From Congzhengia sp045635085 (lineage in GTDB: Bacteria > Bacillota > Clostridia > UBA1381 > UBA9506): a stretch of DNA of 64,000 nucleotides. The position numbers and the translations under genes were made by a program. Every line of letters starts with the position of its first letter. Within the stretch, counting starts at the first letter, position 1. Below the pieces are notes generated by a model, which made no database searches, was not told the origin of the DNA, and saw nothing but the letters and a program-made list of their open reading frames with translations. The stretch lies in the NCBI GenBank assembly GCA_045635085.1, contig JAZRBM010000008.1, positions 1 through 64,000 of the forward strand. Direction: 5' to 3'. Shown one piece after another: positions 15,882 through 24,554 of this stretch.

Positions 15882-16065
15882 AATAATTTCCATAGCCTTT
15901 CTGCCCACAAATAGTAGTTAAAAATGTATACGCTCTTTTTCGTGGGCAAATAAGGCGTATAATGGAAATTATGCACATCGCCGTTTTCGCATCGTGTACG
16001 ACGTGAAAATTTCGGCGGTGCAATAAATTCCGCCGGAGGCATAACGTGATTTTTCACGTTATATC
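15879..16065 (-). repeat. 187-bp intergenic repeat, copy A, with pseudoknot potential
   Basis: This copy is the reverse complement of 50384-50570 with nine substitutions and no gaps. It begins 7 bases after the dgt stop and ends exactly at the ATG of the TSCPD gene. Predicted elements in order are ATAACGTGA/TCACGTTAT, CGGCGG/CCGCCG, an imperfect CACGTCGT/GCGATGTG arm, and the interleaved pairs TATACGC/GCGTATA and TGCCCAC/GTGGGCA (H-type pseudoknot). Confidence 0.85.
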
Positions 16066-16072
16066 CTCCGAT

Positions 16073-17071
16073 TTAATTTACCAACCATTTTTTTGGCACA
16101 AAAATTTCGTTGAATTTATATATTGCGTAGTTGTCTGTCATTCCTGCGATGTAGTCACAAACGACTTTTTCCAGCCCATATCGTTCTATGTCGCAGCTTT
16201 GCGCACCGATGAGCTCGGGTTTTTTCATAAAGGTTTCAAAAAGCGTCGATACAACGTTTTTTGCCTTTTCGTCTTCTGTTTTTGCTTCGCTGTCAAGATA
16301 TACCGTCTCAAACATAAAGTTACGAAGCTCTGTCATACAGTCGGCAATCTCCTCTGACATAGTGATTTCGTTTTTGCCCATAGAGGCATAGACAATATCG
16401 TGAATAAGTGTGTTTATGCGCTGTCCGTGAGTTTTCCCCAAAAGAGATGTGCTTTTTTTCGGGATATCTGTTTCTTTTATAATTCCGCCGCGGATTGCAT
16501 CGTCAATGTCATGATTGATATAGGCAATTCTGTCGGCAAGCTTTATAATTTTTCCCTCCAGAGTGTACGCTTCGTTTTTTCCTGCGTGATTTAAAATGCC
16601 GTCACGCACCTCGTGGGTGAGGTTTAGCCCCACACCGTTTTCTAAATAATCCACAACCCGAAGGCTCTGTTCATAGTGCTTAAAACCAAAGGAGCAAATC
16701 TCATCCAAAACGCGCTCGCCCGTATGACCAAAAGGCGTATGCCCCAAATCGTGACCTAAGGCGATCGCCTCGGTTAAGTCCTCGTTAAGCGCAAGGCTTC
16801 TGGCAACAGTTCTTGCTATTTGAGAAACCTCCATAGTGTGGGTTAGTCTTGTCCTGTAGTGGTCGCCTGCAGGGGCTAAAAAAACCTGTGTTTTGTGCTT
16901 TAGACGCCTGAAGGATTTGGCGTGGATTATGCGGTCGCGGTCGCGCTGAAATTCCGTTCTTATATCGCAAGGGGTAATCTCGCGATTTCTTCCGCGGGTG
17001 TTTTTCGATAAAACCGCATACGGGGACAAAGTTTTCTCTTCATTTTGTTCGATAATCTCTCTGATTGTCAT
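16073..17071 (-). CDS. dgt: Deoxyguanosinetriphosphate triphosphohydrolase-like HD protein
   Basis: About 332 residues. It hydrolyses dNTPs to nucleosides and triphosphate. The HD-domain signature is visible: RRLKHKTQVF, HTMEVSQIAR, and the metal-binding HDLGHTPFGHTGE (about residue 108). The start at 17071 (MTIREIIEQ) is preferred because GAGGGTG lies about 8 bases upstream; the frame extends to 17131 without support. It is divergent from nifJ and precedes the repeat and the TSCPD gene. Confidence 0.9.
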   Translation of the reverse strand: MTIREIIEQNEEKTLSPYAVLSKNTRGRNREITPCDIRTEFQRDRDRIIHAKSFRRLKHKTQVFLAPAGDHYRTRLTHTMEVSQIARTVARSLALNEDLTEAIALGHDLGHTPFGHTGERVLDEICSFGFKHYEQSLRVVDYLENGVGLNLTHEVRDGILNHAGKNEAYTLEGKIIKLADRIAYINHDIDDAIRGGIIKETDIPKKSTSLLGKTHGQRINTLIHDIVYASMGKNEITMSEEIADCMTELRNFMFETVYLDSEAKTEDEKAKNVVSTLFETFMKKPELIGAQSCDIERYGLEKVVCDYIAGMTDNYAIYKFNEIFVPKKWLVN

Positions 17072-17177
17072 ACACATCACCCTCAAGATATATTTTAACA
17101 CATTTTTATTACAAATGTGTAAAAAACTCAAGACAATTATTTTAAAAAGAAAGATGCCAACTTTTTCAAAAAAAACA

Positions 17178-17206
17178 TTGAATTAATGAATATCTTGTGA
17201 TATAAT
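17178..17206 (+). promoter_or_regulatory. Sigma-A promoter of nifJ
   Basis: TTGAAT (17178-17183), 17-base spacer, TATAAT (17201-17206). The leader of about 80 bases can form a small GGTGC/GCACC hairpin (17221-17243). Confidence 0.8.
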
Positions 17207-17292
17207 CTAATTTGGTGTATGGTGCACTCGTGATGAGGCACCTACTGTGAAAAGTATTATATAAAATTTATATATCTTATAGGAGGATTAAA

Positions 17293-20200
17293 ATGGCAAA
17301 GAAATTCAAAACCATGGATGGTAACTGCGCCGCTGCTCATTGCGCCTATGCGTTTACAGAAGTAGCTGCCATTTACCCTATTACTCCATCTTCCACAATG
17401 GCAGAATACGTGGACCAGTGGAGTGCAAACGGCCTCAAAAACATTTTTGGACAGACCGTTGAAGTTGTTGAAATGCAGTCAGAAGCAGGTGCAGCAGGTG
17501 CTGTACACGGTTCGCTTCAGGGCGGTGCTCTAACAACAACATTTACAGCATCTCAGGGACTTCTTTTGATGATTCCCAATATGTATAAAATTGCGGGTGA
17601 ATTATTACCGACAGTTTTCCATGTTAGTGCAAGAGCTCTTGCTGCTCACGCTCTTAACATTTTTGGAGACCATCAGGACGTTATGGCTTGCCGTCAGACA
17701 GGTTTTGCTATGCTGGCATCAGGAAGCGTTCAGGAAACAATGGACTTGGGCGGTGTTGCTCACTTAGCATCAATCCGCGGAAGAGTTCCTTTCCTTCACT
17801 TCTTTGATGGTTTTAGAACATCACACGAAATCCAGAAGATTGAAGTTATGGACTATGAGGACTTAAAGGGATTAGTTGACTGGGACGCATTAAAGGCGTT
17901 TAAGGACAATGCGCTAAATCCTGAACATCCGGTTCTTCGTGGTACAGCTCAGAACCCTGACATCTACTTCCAGGGCAGAGAAGCTTGTAACACATACTAC
18001 GAAAAGATTCCTGACATCGTAGCTGACTACATGAAAGAAATCTCAAAAATCACAGGCAGAGAATACAAGCCATTTAACTACTATGGTGCTCCTGATGCAA
18101 CAAAGGTTATCGTTGCTATGGGTTCTGTATGTGAGGCTATTGAAGAAACAGTAGATTACTTGAACGCTCGCGGCGAAAAAGTCGGCGTAATCAAGGTTCA
18201 CTTATACAGACCATTCTCAGCTAAGTATTTCTTTGACGTAATGCCTGAAACTGTAGAAAAAATCGCAGTATTAGACAGAACAAAGGAACCTGGATCACTT
18301 GGCGAACCATTATACCTTGATATCTGTAACTTATATACAGGCAAGAAAAACGCTCCTTCTATTATCGGCGGACGTTATGGTTTAGGTTCAAAGGACACAA
18401 CACCTACACAGATTGCAACAGTTTATGCAGAGCTTGACAAAGCTGATGCTAAGAACGGCTTTACAATCGGTATCGTGGATGATGTTACAAACCTTTCACT
18501 TGAAAATGTAGAAAAAATCAACGCAGCTCCTGAAGGTGCTACACGTTGTAAGTTCTGGGGCTTTGGTTCTGACGGTACAGTTGGTGCTAACAAAGACGCG
18601 ATAAAAATCATCGGTGACAACACAGACCTTTACGCACAGGCATATTTTGACTATGACTCTAAAAAGTCAGGCGGCGTAACAATGTCACACTTAAGATTTG
18701 GTAAAAAGCCTATCAAATCGACATATTTACTTGATGAAGCAGACTATATCGCTTGTCACAAGCCTTCATACATTTATCAGTATGATATTTTAGAGGGCTT
18801 AAAGAAGGGCGGCACATTCCTCTTAAACTGCGTATGGTCACCTGAAGAATTAGAAGAAAGACTTCCTGCTTCAATGAAGCGTTTCATCGCTGAAAACGAA
18901 ATCAAGTTCTATATTATAAATGCTGTTGACATTGCATCTTCAATCGGTCTTGGCGGAAGAATCAACATGGTAACACAGTCAGCATTCTTCAAGCTTGCAA
19001 ACGTTATTCCGATAGAAGAAGCTGTTCCGCTTTTAAAAGATGCAATCAAGAAGACATACGGCAAAAAGGGCGAGAAGATCGTCGCAATGAACTGTGAAGC
19101 AGTTGATAAGGCATTAGATGCTATCGTAGAAATCAACGTTCCGGCTGATTGGAAAAACGCAAAAGACGAAGCAAAAGAAGAAAAAGACGTTCCTGAATTT
19201 ATCAAGAAAATCGTTGAACCTGTAAATGCTCAGCAGGGTAACAAGCTTCCTGTTTCAACATTTGTTGGCATCGAAGACGGTACATTTATGCAGGGCACAT
19301 CACAGTATGAAAAGAGAACTGTTGCAGTTTCTGTTCCTTCATGGGATGCAGGAAAATGTATTCAGTGTAACCAGTGTTCATTAGTTTGTCCTCACGCAGC
19401 AATCCGTCCTGTTCTCTTAACAGAAGAAGAAGCAGCTTCTGCTCCTGAAACATTTGTTACAAAGGATGCTACAGGTCCACAGCTTAAGGGACTCAAATTC
19501 CGTATGCAGGTTAGCCCAAGAGACTGTCTGGGTTGCGGAGTTTGTGCTAATGTTTGTCCTGAAAAAGTTCAGGCTCTTACAATGATTCCTGTTGACGCTG
19601 CAGTAGATGCAGATGCTTCTAACTGGGAATTTGCAATGAGCATTCCTGTAAAGGATGGCTTAATGGATAAGGGCACAGTTAAGGGTTCACAGTTTGCACA
19701 GCCGCTCTTAGAGTTCTCAGGCGCTTGTGCTGGTTGTGGTGAAACACCTTATATCAAGTTAATTACACAGTTGTTCGGTGACAGAATGATGATTGCCAAT
19801 GCTACAGGTTGTACATCAATCTGGGGTGGTTCTGCTCCTTCAATGCCTTATACAAAGAATGCAGAAGGAAAAGGTCCTGCATGGGCAAACTCACTCTTTG
19901 AAGATAACGCAGAATTTGGTCTTGGTATGACAGTTGCTGTAAGAAAGATCAGAGAAACATTAAAAGCAAAGATGAACGAAGCAATCGAAGCAGGCGTTGA
20001 TGCTAAAACAGCTGATGCATTTAAAGCTTGGATTGAAGGTATGAATGATGCAGAAAGCTCAAAGGCTGCAGCAAAGCTTGTTGAAGAAGCTATAAAGAGT
20101 GCTGATATGAACATTCCTGGCGTTAAGGAAGTTAAAGACAGATGTGACTTCTTAATCAAACGTTCTAACTGGGCATTCGGTGGCGACGGCTGGGCATACG

Positions 20201-20814
20201 ATATCGGTTACGGCGGCTTGGATCACGTTATCGCATCAGGCGAAGACATCAATATCTTCGTTGTAGATACAGAAGTTTACTCAAACACAGGTGGTCAGTC
20301 ATCTAAGGCTACACCAACAGCTGCAGTTGCTAAATTTGCGGCTTCAGGTAAAAAGGTTAAGAAAAAAGACTTAGGTATGATTGCTACAACCTACGGATAT
20401 GTATATGTAGCACAGATTGCATTAGGTGCAAATCCTGCTCAGGCAATCAAGGCACTTCGTGAGGCTGAAAGCTATCCGGGTCCATCACTCGTTATTGCTT
20501 ACGCTCCATGTATCAACCATGGTATCAAGGCAAAAGGCAATATGGCAAACTCTATTGCTGAAGAAAAGAAAGCAGTAGATACAGGATACTGGCATTTGTG
20601 GAGATACAACCCAACATTAAAGGACGAAGGCAAGAACCCGTTTGTATTGGATTCTAAAGAACCTACAGGCACAGTTCGTGACTTCTTAGAGGGCGAAAAC
20701 AGATACCTGATGTTAAAACAGGCATTCCCAGAAGTAGCAGAAGACCTCTTCACAAAGGCTGAACAAGACTTGTTGGAAAGATACGAAAACTACAAGCGTA
20801 TGGCAAACAACTAA
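17293..20814 (+). CDS. nifJ: Pyruvate:ferredoxin (flavodoxin) oxidoreductase
   Basis: It oxidises pyruvate with CoA to acetyl-CoA and CO2, reducing ferredoxin, the central fermentation step in many anaerobes. All domains are in one 1173-residue chain: the pyrimidine-binding N-terminal domain with AAHCAYAFTEVAAIYPITPS, the gamma domain, two 4Fe-4S motifs CIQCNQCSLVCP (about 692) and CLGCGVCANVCP (about 747), a further Cys-rich CAGCGET and the TPP-binding GDGWAYDIGYGGLDH near residue 965. Length is normal for the one-chain type. GGAGG lies 7 bases before the ATG. Codon use favours frequent codons, suggesting high expression. Confidence 0.98.
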   Translation: MAKKFKTMDGNCAAAHCAYAFTEVAAIYPITPSSTMAEYVDQWSANGLKNIFGQTVEVVEMQSEAGAAGAVHGSLQGGALTTTFTASQGLLLMIPNMYKIAGELLPTVFHVSARALAAHALNIFGDHQDVMACRQTGFAMLASGSVQETMDLGGVAHLASIRGRVPFLHFFDGFRTSHEIQKIEVMDYEDLKGLVDWDALKAFKDNALNPEHPVLRGTAQNPDIYFQGREACNTYYEKIPDIVADYMKEISKITGREYKPFNYYGAPDATKVIVAMGSVCEAIEETVDYLNARGEKVGVIKVHLYRPFSAKYFFDVMPETVEKIAVLDRTKEPGSLGEPLYLDICNLYTGKKNAPSIIGGRYGLGSKDTTPTQIATVYAELDKADAKNGFTIGIVDDVTNLSLENVEKINAAPEGATRCKFWGFGSDGTVGANKDAIKIIGDNTDLYAQAYFDYDSKKSGGVTMSHLRFGKKPIKSTYLLDEADYIACHKPSYIYQYDILEGLKKGGTFLLNCVWSPEELEERLPASMKRFIAENEIKFYIINAVDIASSIGLGGRINMVTQSAFFKLANVIPIEEAVPLLKDAIKKTYGKKGEKIVAMNCEAVDKALDAIVEINVPADWKNAKDEAKEEKDVPEFIKKIVEPVNAQQGNKLPVSTFVGIEDGTFMQGTSQYEKRTVAVSVPSWDAGKCIQCNQCSLVCPHAAIRPVLLTEEEAASAPETFVTKDATGPQLKGLKFRMQVSPRDCLGCGVCANVCPEKVQALTMIPVDAAVDADASNWEFAMSIPVKDGLMDKGTVKGSQFAQPLLEFSGACAGCGETPYIKLITQLFGDRMMIANATGCTSIWGGSAPSMPYTKNAEGKGPAWANSLFEDNAEFGLGMTVAVRKIRETLKAKMNEAIEAGVDAKTADAFKAWIEGMNDAESSKAAAKLVEEAIKSADMNIPGVKEVKDRCDFLIKRSNWAFGGDGWAYDIGYGGLDHVIASGEDINIFVVDTEVYSNTGGQSSKATPTAAVAKFAASGKKVKKKDLGMIATTYGYVYVAQIALGANPAQAIKALREAESYPGPSLVIAYAPCINHGIKAKGNMANSIAEEKKAVDTGYWHLWRYNPTLKDEGKNPFVLDSKEPTGTVRDFLEGENRYLMLKQAFPEVAEDLFTKAEQDLLERYENYKRMANN

Positions 20815-20934
20815 GTGAAAAGCTAAAAATTCTAAAGGGGCGTAGCAAAATGCACACACCACACAAGGCAAGGAAGATGCATAAGGAGGCCCCTGAGCCG
20901 TATCATTAAAGCAAAAATATTATAAAGTTTAATG
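20815..20934 (+). other. nifJ 3' region without a clear gene
   Basis: GGGGC (about 20837) can pair with GCCCC (about 20888), enclosing a 19-codon frame (ATG 20850, starting MHTPHKARKM) with AAGGGG upstream. Nothing here is long enough to call a gene. It may be part of the 3' end of the nifJ transcript. Confidence 0.25.
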
Positions 20935-20970
20935 AAGAGATTCGCCTTTTGGCGAATCTCTTTTATTTTT
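20935..20970 (+). terminator. Terminator of nifJ
   Basis: AAGAGATTCGCC and GGCGAATCTCTT pair perfectly around TTTT, followed by a T-rich tract. Confidence 0.92.
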
Positions 20971-20987
20971 ATTACCTTGTGTTTTGA

Positions 20988-21068
20988 ACAAACTTCGCCT
21001 CTTAGCGTACCCTCGTACGCTTTCGGGTAGCCGAAAGTAAGGCGTTGCCTTACTTTCGCTCAGTTTGT
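20988..21068. repeat. Multi-hairpin palindromic element
   Basis: An outer stem ACAAACT/AGTTTGT encloses three adjacent hairpins: GCGTAC/GTACGC, TTTCGG/CCGAAA and AGTAAGGC/GCCTTACT. The third can lengthen to 11 bp at the cost of the second. The layout is cloverleaf-like, but it is not a tRNA. It occurs once in this window. Confidence 0.5.
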
Positions 21069-21165
21069 CCAATCTATGCTATTTTCCGTCCGCCCTTGCT
21101 TTTTTGTCTTGAAAGACAAAAGATTTTATGCTAAAATTATTATATAGAAAGCAAGGGGGCAGAAT

Positions 21166-21615
21166 ATGAAATTCGTTTTACAAAGAGTGCTTGATGCACA
21201 GGTTGAAGTAGACAGCAAAGTTGTAGGGAAAATAGATAAAGGCTACCTTTTGTTTGTGGGAGTCGGCGAAAACGACAATAATGAAATTGCAGACAAAATG
21301 ATAGAAAAGGTGGCAAGACTCAGGATTTTTGAGGACGAAAACGGTAAGATAAACCTAAGCATTGATAAGGTAGGCGGCGAAATTTTAGTGATTTCCCAGT
21401 TTACATTGTATGCCGATTGCAAAAAAGGCAACAGACCCAGCTTTATAAATGCTGCCCCGCCGCAAATGGCAGAAAGCATATATGAACACATCTTAACAAG
21501 GTGCGACGAGCTGTTTAAAAATACACAAAAGGGCATTTTTGGTGCTGATATGAAGGTGTCGCTTACTAATGATGGGCCGTTTACATTGGTTTTGGACAGT
21601 GACGAGATTTTGTGA
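21166..21615 (+). CDS. dtd: D-aminoacyl-tRNA deacylase
   Basis: 149 residues. It removes D-amino acids (and glycine from tRNA-Ala) from mischarged tRNAs. Visible family features are the start MKFVLQRVLDAQVEVDSKVV, the active-site SQFTLYADCKKGNRPSF (about residue 77) and the C-terminal LTNDGPFTLVLDS. Full length. AAGGGGG lies 8 bases upstream. The leader can pair CCCTTGCT with AGCAAGGG over this ribosome site. It is a single gene between nifJ and a convergent membrane protein gene. Confidence 0.96.
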   Translation: MKFVLQRVLDAQVEVDSKVVGKIDKGYLLFVGVGENDNNEIADKMIEKVARLRIFEDENGKINLSIDKVGGEILVISQFTLYADCKKGNRPSFINAAPPQMAESIYEHILTRCDELFKNTQKGIFGADMKVSLTNDGPFTLVLDSDEIL

Positions 21616-21710
21616 TTTTTTATTGATAAATGATTAGAAGGCGCAATATGTAAACAAAAAGGCAAGGTCAGACCTTGCCTTAAAATTTTTAGCGCATATA
21701 GCCTATTTGA

Positions 21711-22121
21711 TTACTGTGCATCCTTGCATCTTGACAGGCATTTTATCAGACAGGCTGTTTGTGTAAAGATTAAAGAAAAGAACGCAAGCAATGCGCCTGA
21801 AATTATTGCTCCAATTACACTGGTAGCGGCAAATGTTATACCTAAAAGGATAACAGATGTTAAAATGGTGCCTAAAATACCTGTCAATAAAACAGATAAT
21901 GCGCGGCAAACACAGCCTTTAGAGGGCGAGCCTGAAAAGTCTACAGATGCTATTAAAAGCAGTGCAAGATAAACCACTGCAACGCCAAAAACAACCCATA
22001 AGAATGCAGGTGTTATTGTTATAGCTGCTGTTATAGTAAGGATAGCACTAATTGCGCCGATAATGATGCTGGCAATAACAGCAACAGCGGAACAATTCGA
22101 TTTAGTTAAACAAAAAGACAT
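21711..22121 (-). CDS. Small four-helix membrane protein, unknown
   Basis: About 136 residues from the ATG at 22121 (AGGAGGTG 6 bases upstream). Four hydrophobic helices alternate with short loops (about residues 12-37, 39-60, 72-95 and 98-122). Eight Cys occur, several near the ends and in the middle loop (GCVCRAL), and the tail is basic (CLSRCKDAQ). I recognise no family. It lies alone between dtd (convergent) and the PHP gene (divergent). Confidence 0.7.
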   Translation of the reverse strand: MSFCLTKSNCSAVAVIASIIIGAISAILTITAAITITPAFLWVVFGVAVVYLALLLIASVDFSGSPSKGCVCRALSVLLTGILGTILTSVILLGITFAATSVIGAIISGALLAFFSLIFTQTACLIKCLSRCKDAQ

Positions 22122-22194
22122 ATTTTCACCTCCTAATATAATATATGAACACACATATTGCAGAGTGAATTAAACAACAAAGAAACAAAAATTC

Positions 22195-22223
22195 TTGCAG
22201 TGCAAAAAAGAATATGCTAAAAT
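22195..22223 (+). promoter_or_regulatory. Sigma-A promoter of the PHP gene
   Basis: TTGCAG (22195-22200), 17-base spacer, TAAAAT (22218-22223). Confidence 0.65.
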
Positions 22224-22278
22224 AAATATGGTCATACTTGATAAGAGAAAAGTAAAGAGCAAAGAAAAGGTGAACTAG

Positions 22279-23049
22279 ATGAACTACAACTACCATACAC
22301 ACACATACCGATGCGGCCATGCTACGGGAACAGAAAGAGAATATATAGAAAAGGCAATTGCATCAGGAATAAAAAAGATGGGGTTTTCAGAACACATACC
22401 GCTTGTTCTTCCTGACGGTACAGAGTATTACTACAGACTAAAGACGGCGCAAAAGGAAGACTATATCAAGACACTTCTTGCGCTGAAAGAAGAATATAAA
22501 AACAAAATAGAAATACACATAGGCTATGAAACCGAGTATTATACAAAATTTTTTGAAGATATGGTAAAGTCTGCAAAAGAGGAGGGTATAGAGTATCTCA
22601 TTTTAGGTCAGCACTGTGTAGGCTACGATAAAGGGTGTGTTCATTGGGTGACGGAAGCAACAGAGGATGAAGAAGTGCTGACAGAGTACACAGGCTCTAT
22701 AATAAAAGCAATAAAAACGGGATATATAACGTACGTTGCTCATCCTGATATGATAAATTTTGTTGGTGATGATAAAATATATGAGCGCGAAATGAAAAGG
22801 CTGTGCATAGCGGCAAAGGAAAACAATATCCCGCTTGAGTTAAATTTTCTAGGAATACGCAACGCCCGTAATTACCCCAACGAAAAATTCTGGGAAATAG
22901 CAGGACGTGAGGGCGCTGCAGCAGTTTTTGGATTTGATGCGCACGATGTTGACGCTGCAGGCGATACAAAATCTTTAGAGCGGGCACAAAACATTATAAA
23001 AAAATACAATGTTTGCTTGCTTTGTGACGTAGAGCTTCGCAAGTTATAA
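22279..23049 (+). CDS. PHP-domain histidinol-phosphatase family protein (HisJ/HisK-like)
   Basis: 256 residues of the PHP metal-dependent phosphoesterase fold. Metal ligands appear in order: YHTHTYRCGHA at the N terminus, FSEHIP (about 36), GYETEY (about 84), LGQHCV (about 112), VAHPDM and GFDAHDV near the end. The family includes histidinol phosphatase (histidine biosynthesis step 8), but no other his genes are nearby, so the substrate is uncertain. AAAAGGTG lies upstream of the ATG. Confidence 0.85.
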   Translation: MNYNYHTHTYRCGHATGTEREYIEKAIASGIKKMGFSEHIPLVLPDGTEYYYRLKTAQKEDYIKTLLALKEEYKNKIEIHIGYETEYYTKFFEDMVKSAKEEGIEYLILGQHCVGYDKGCVHWVTEATEDEEVLTEYTGSIIKAIKTGYITYVAHPDMINFVGDDKIYEREMKRLCIAAKENNIPLELNFLGIRNARNYPNEKFWEIAGREGAAAVFGFDAHDVDAAGDTKSLERAQNIIKKYNVCLLCDVELRKL

Positions 23050-23057
23050 AAAAGATT

Positions 23058-23100
23058 AAAGAGACTAAAGCATTTCGCCTTAGTCTCTTTAAATTTTTAT
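23058..23100. terminator. Bidirectional terminator between the PHP gene and anti-sigma gene
   Basis: AAAGAGACTAA pairs with TTAGTCTCTTT, with an A run before and a T run after. Confidence 0.88.
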
Positions 23101-23849
23101 TTTAAAACTATATAATTATTTGAAAGTGCATCGTCTGTTTTAAAGGTTATTTTGGCGCCAAGTTCTTTTAACCTTGCTATAGCATCGTCAAAATCATTGA
23201 CGATATATCCTGTTTCGTCTTTTTCATACGATGAAAGAATCTCTAAAACAGCACTTTTTATATCTTCTTTTGCACTGACAGTTGCAAAAATACAAGGGGT
23301 ATTCTCGTCAAGGCTTATAGAGACAGGAAGGTTTGCTTCTGCTTTGTCAGGTAGCGGTGCATCGTTGCTTTTTTGTGTTGCCTCGTGCGGTTTTTTGTCG
23401 GTGTTATCTATTGGCAGGGCTTTACTTTCTTTTGTCGGAGCGGTTATACTTATAGGATTTTTTGATAAATCAGATGCAAGATAGATGTCAGAATTTTGCT
23501 TGTCGTGATGTGGGACAAAGTCTGAAAGTGCGACTAAAGATAATGCTAAAGCTGCAGCCGCGGCTACTCCTGCGCCGATGCGCCGCATCAAAATATTGCG
23601 TAGCGTCTTTTTTCTGCGCAAGTCGTTTTCTGCCCGCATCATAAGCTTTTTATGAAAATCCTCAGGCAGGTCTACTTCTAGGGTATCTTTTATAGAACGA
23701 GTCAGAGATTTCATAAGAGCGAGTTCTTCTTTGCACTTTTTGCAACTTTTTATATGCTGGCTAACGATGTCGGATTCCTTTTTAGAGAGCATATTGTCAA
23801 TGTATAACGGTATTAAATTAAGTACATCTTTGCAATCCGGGTTTGCCAT
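23097..23849 (-). CDS. Anti-sigma factor with zinc-finger and one membrane helix
   Basis: About 250 residues from the ATG at 23849 (AGGAGG 7 bases upstream). The N-terminal zinc-finger-type anti-sigma domain shows HxxxCxxC in HIKSCKKCKEEL (about residues 32-43). One membrane helix (about 87-110) and an external Thr/Lys-rich part with a C-terminal domain follow. It is 35 bases downstream of the ECF sigma gene and should bind and hold that sigma at the membrane until a signal releases it. The signal is unknown. Confidence 0.85.
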   Translation of the reverse strand: MANPDCKDVLNLIPLYIDNMLSKKESDIVSQHIKSCKKCKEELALMKSLTRSIKDTLEVDLPEDFHKKLMMRAENDLRRKKTLRNILMRRIGAGVAAAAALALSLVALSDFVPHHDKQNSDIYLASDLSKNPISITAPTKESKALPIDNTDKKPHEATQKSNDAPLPDKAEANLPVSISLDENTPCIFATVSAKEDIKSAVLEILSSYEKDETGYIVNDFDDAIARLKELGAKITFKTDDALSNNYIVLK

Positions 23850-23883
23850 AGTTTGCCTCCTTTCCACTATCTATGACGATAAA

Positions 23884-24462
23884 TTATCTGAAAAGTTCCT
23901 TGCTGTCTTCTAAGATTTTGCGAAGCGATATCCTAGCTCTGGAGAGCCTTGATTTGACGGTGCCGAGCGAAAGGTTTAACATTTTTGCTATTTTTTCGTA
24001 GCTTTCCCCATTTATATCTCTCATAATTATAATTGCCCTGTGTTCATCAGAGAGCTTATAAAGAGCATTCTCTAAAGCGAGGTATGCATCTTTTTTTTGC
24101 AAGGTCTCATAAGGTCCTTGGGATTTATCCTCTATTTGAAGTTCGTATTCTTCGTCTTCGTTTGATGTTTTATTTATAGATATTGTTTCTTTTTCGCGTG
24201 ACTTTTTCCTTAGAATATCTAAACAAATATTGTTTAAAATAGTATAAAACCACGTCGAAAAAGAGGAGTTGCCTAAAAATGTGTCAATTTTAGAAAAAAC
24301 GCGCAGGAAAGCCTCCTGGGTAGCGTCTTCTGCTGCGTGTGCATCCTTTAACATTCGGTAGGTATAGTTGAATGCTTTTTTTTCATAAAGCGCGACGAGC
24401 TCTGAAAAAGCGTCAAGGTCGCCTTCTTTTATTTTTTTAACAAGCGCTGCATCATCTTTCAT
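23884..24462 (-). CDS. ECF-type RNA polymerase sigma factor
   Basis: About 192 residues from the ATG at 24462 (AGGAGGTGG 5 bases upstream; the open frame runs to 24543 through a terminator). Region 2 is visible as DAFSELVALYEKKAFNYTYR, with the -10 binding EDATQEAFLRVF. Region 4 is a helix-turn-helix, GESYEKIAKMLNLSLGTVKS RLSRAR. It groups with SigW-like factors. It is paired with the anti-sigma gene, so it is likely controlled by an envelope signal and may autoregulate. Confidence 0.92.
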   Translation of the reverse strand: MKDDAALVKKIKEGDLDAFSELVALYEKKAFNYTYRMLKDAHAAEDATQEAFLRVFSKIDTFLGNSSFSTWFYTILNNICLDILRKKSREKETISINKTSNEDEEYELQIEDKSQGPYETLQKKDAYLALENALYKLSDEHRAIIIMRDINGESYEKIAKMLNLSLGTVKSRLSRARISLRKILEDSKELFR

Positions 24463-24480
24463 AACCCACCTCCTGATAAT

Positions 24481-24518
24481 AAAAAGCGATTGCGCCTCCA
24501 AAAGGCACAATCGCACTT
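24481..24518 (-). terminator. Terminator after the dCMP deaminase gene
   Basis: Minus strand GCGATTGTGCCT pairs with AGGCGCAATCGC (one G-U), followed by a T run. It ends the long leftward run before the sigma gene. Confidence 0.85.
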
Positions 24519-24554
24519 TTAGTCTGTATTTTATTTTTACCAAAGAAATTTTAA

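Noticed and set aside
15835..16057. Short frames in the repeat (starting MHRRNFH and MKNHVMPP), matched at 50426-50632
   Set aside because: They resemble each other because the DNA repeat is 95% identical; most substitutions change the amino acid and there is no ribosome site, so coding is unlikely.
17221..17243. GGTGC/GCACC hairpin in the nifJ leader as a riboswitch
   Set aside because: Only one short stem and no conserved core of a known class.
22697..22987. Leftward frame opposite the PHP gene
   Set aside because: It is a shadow of the PHP gene, with no family likeness and no ribosome site.
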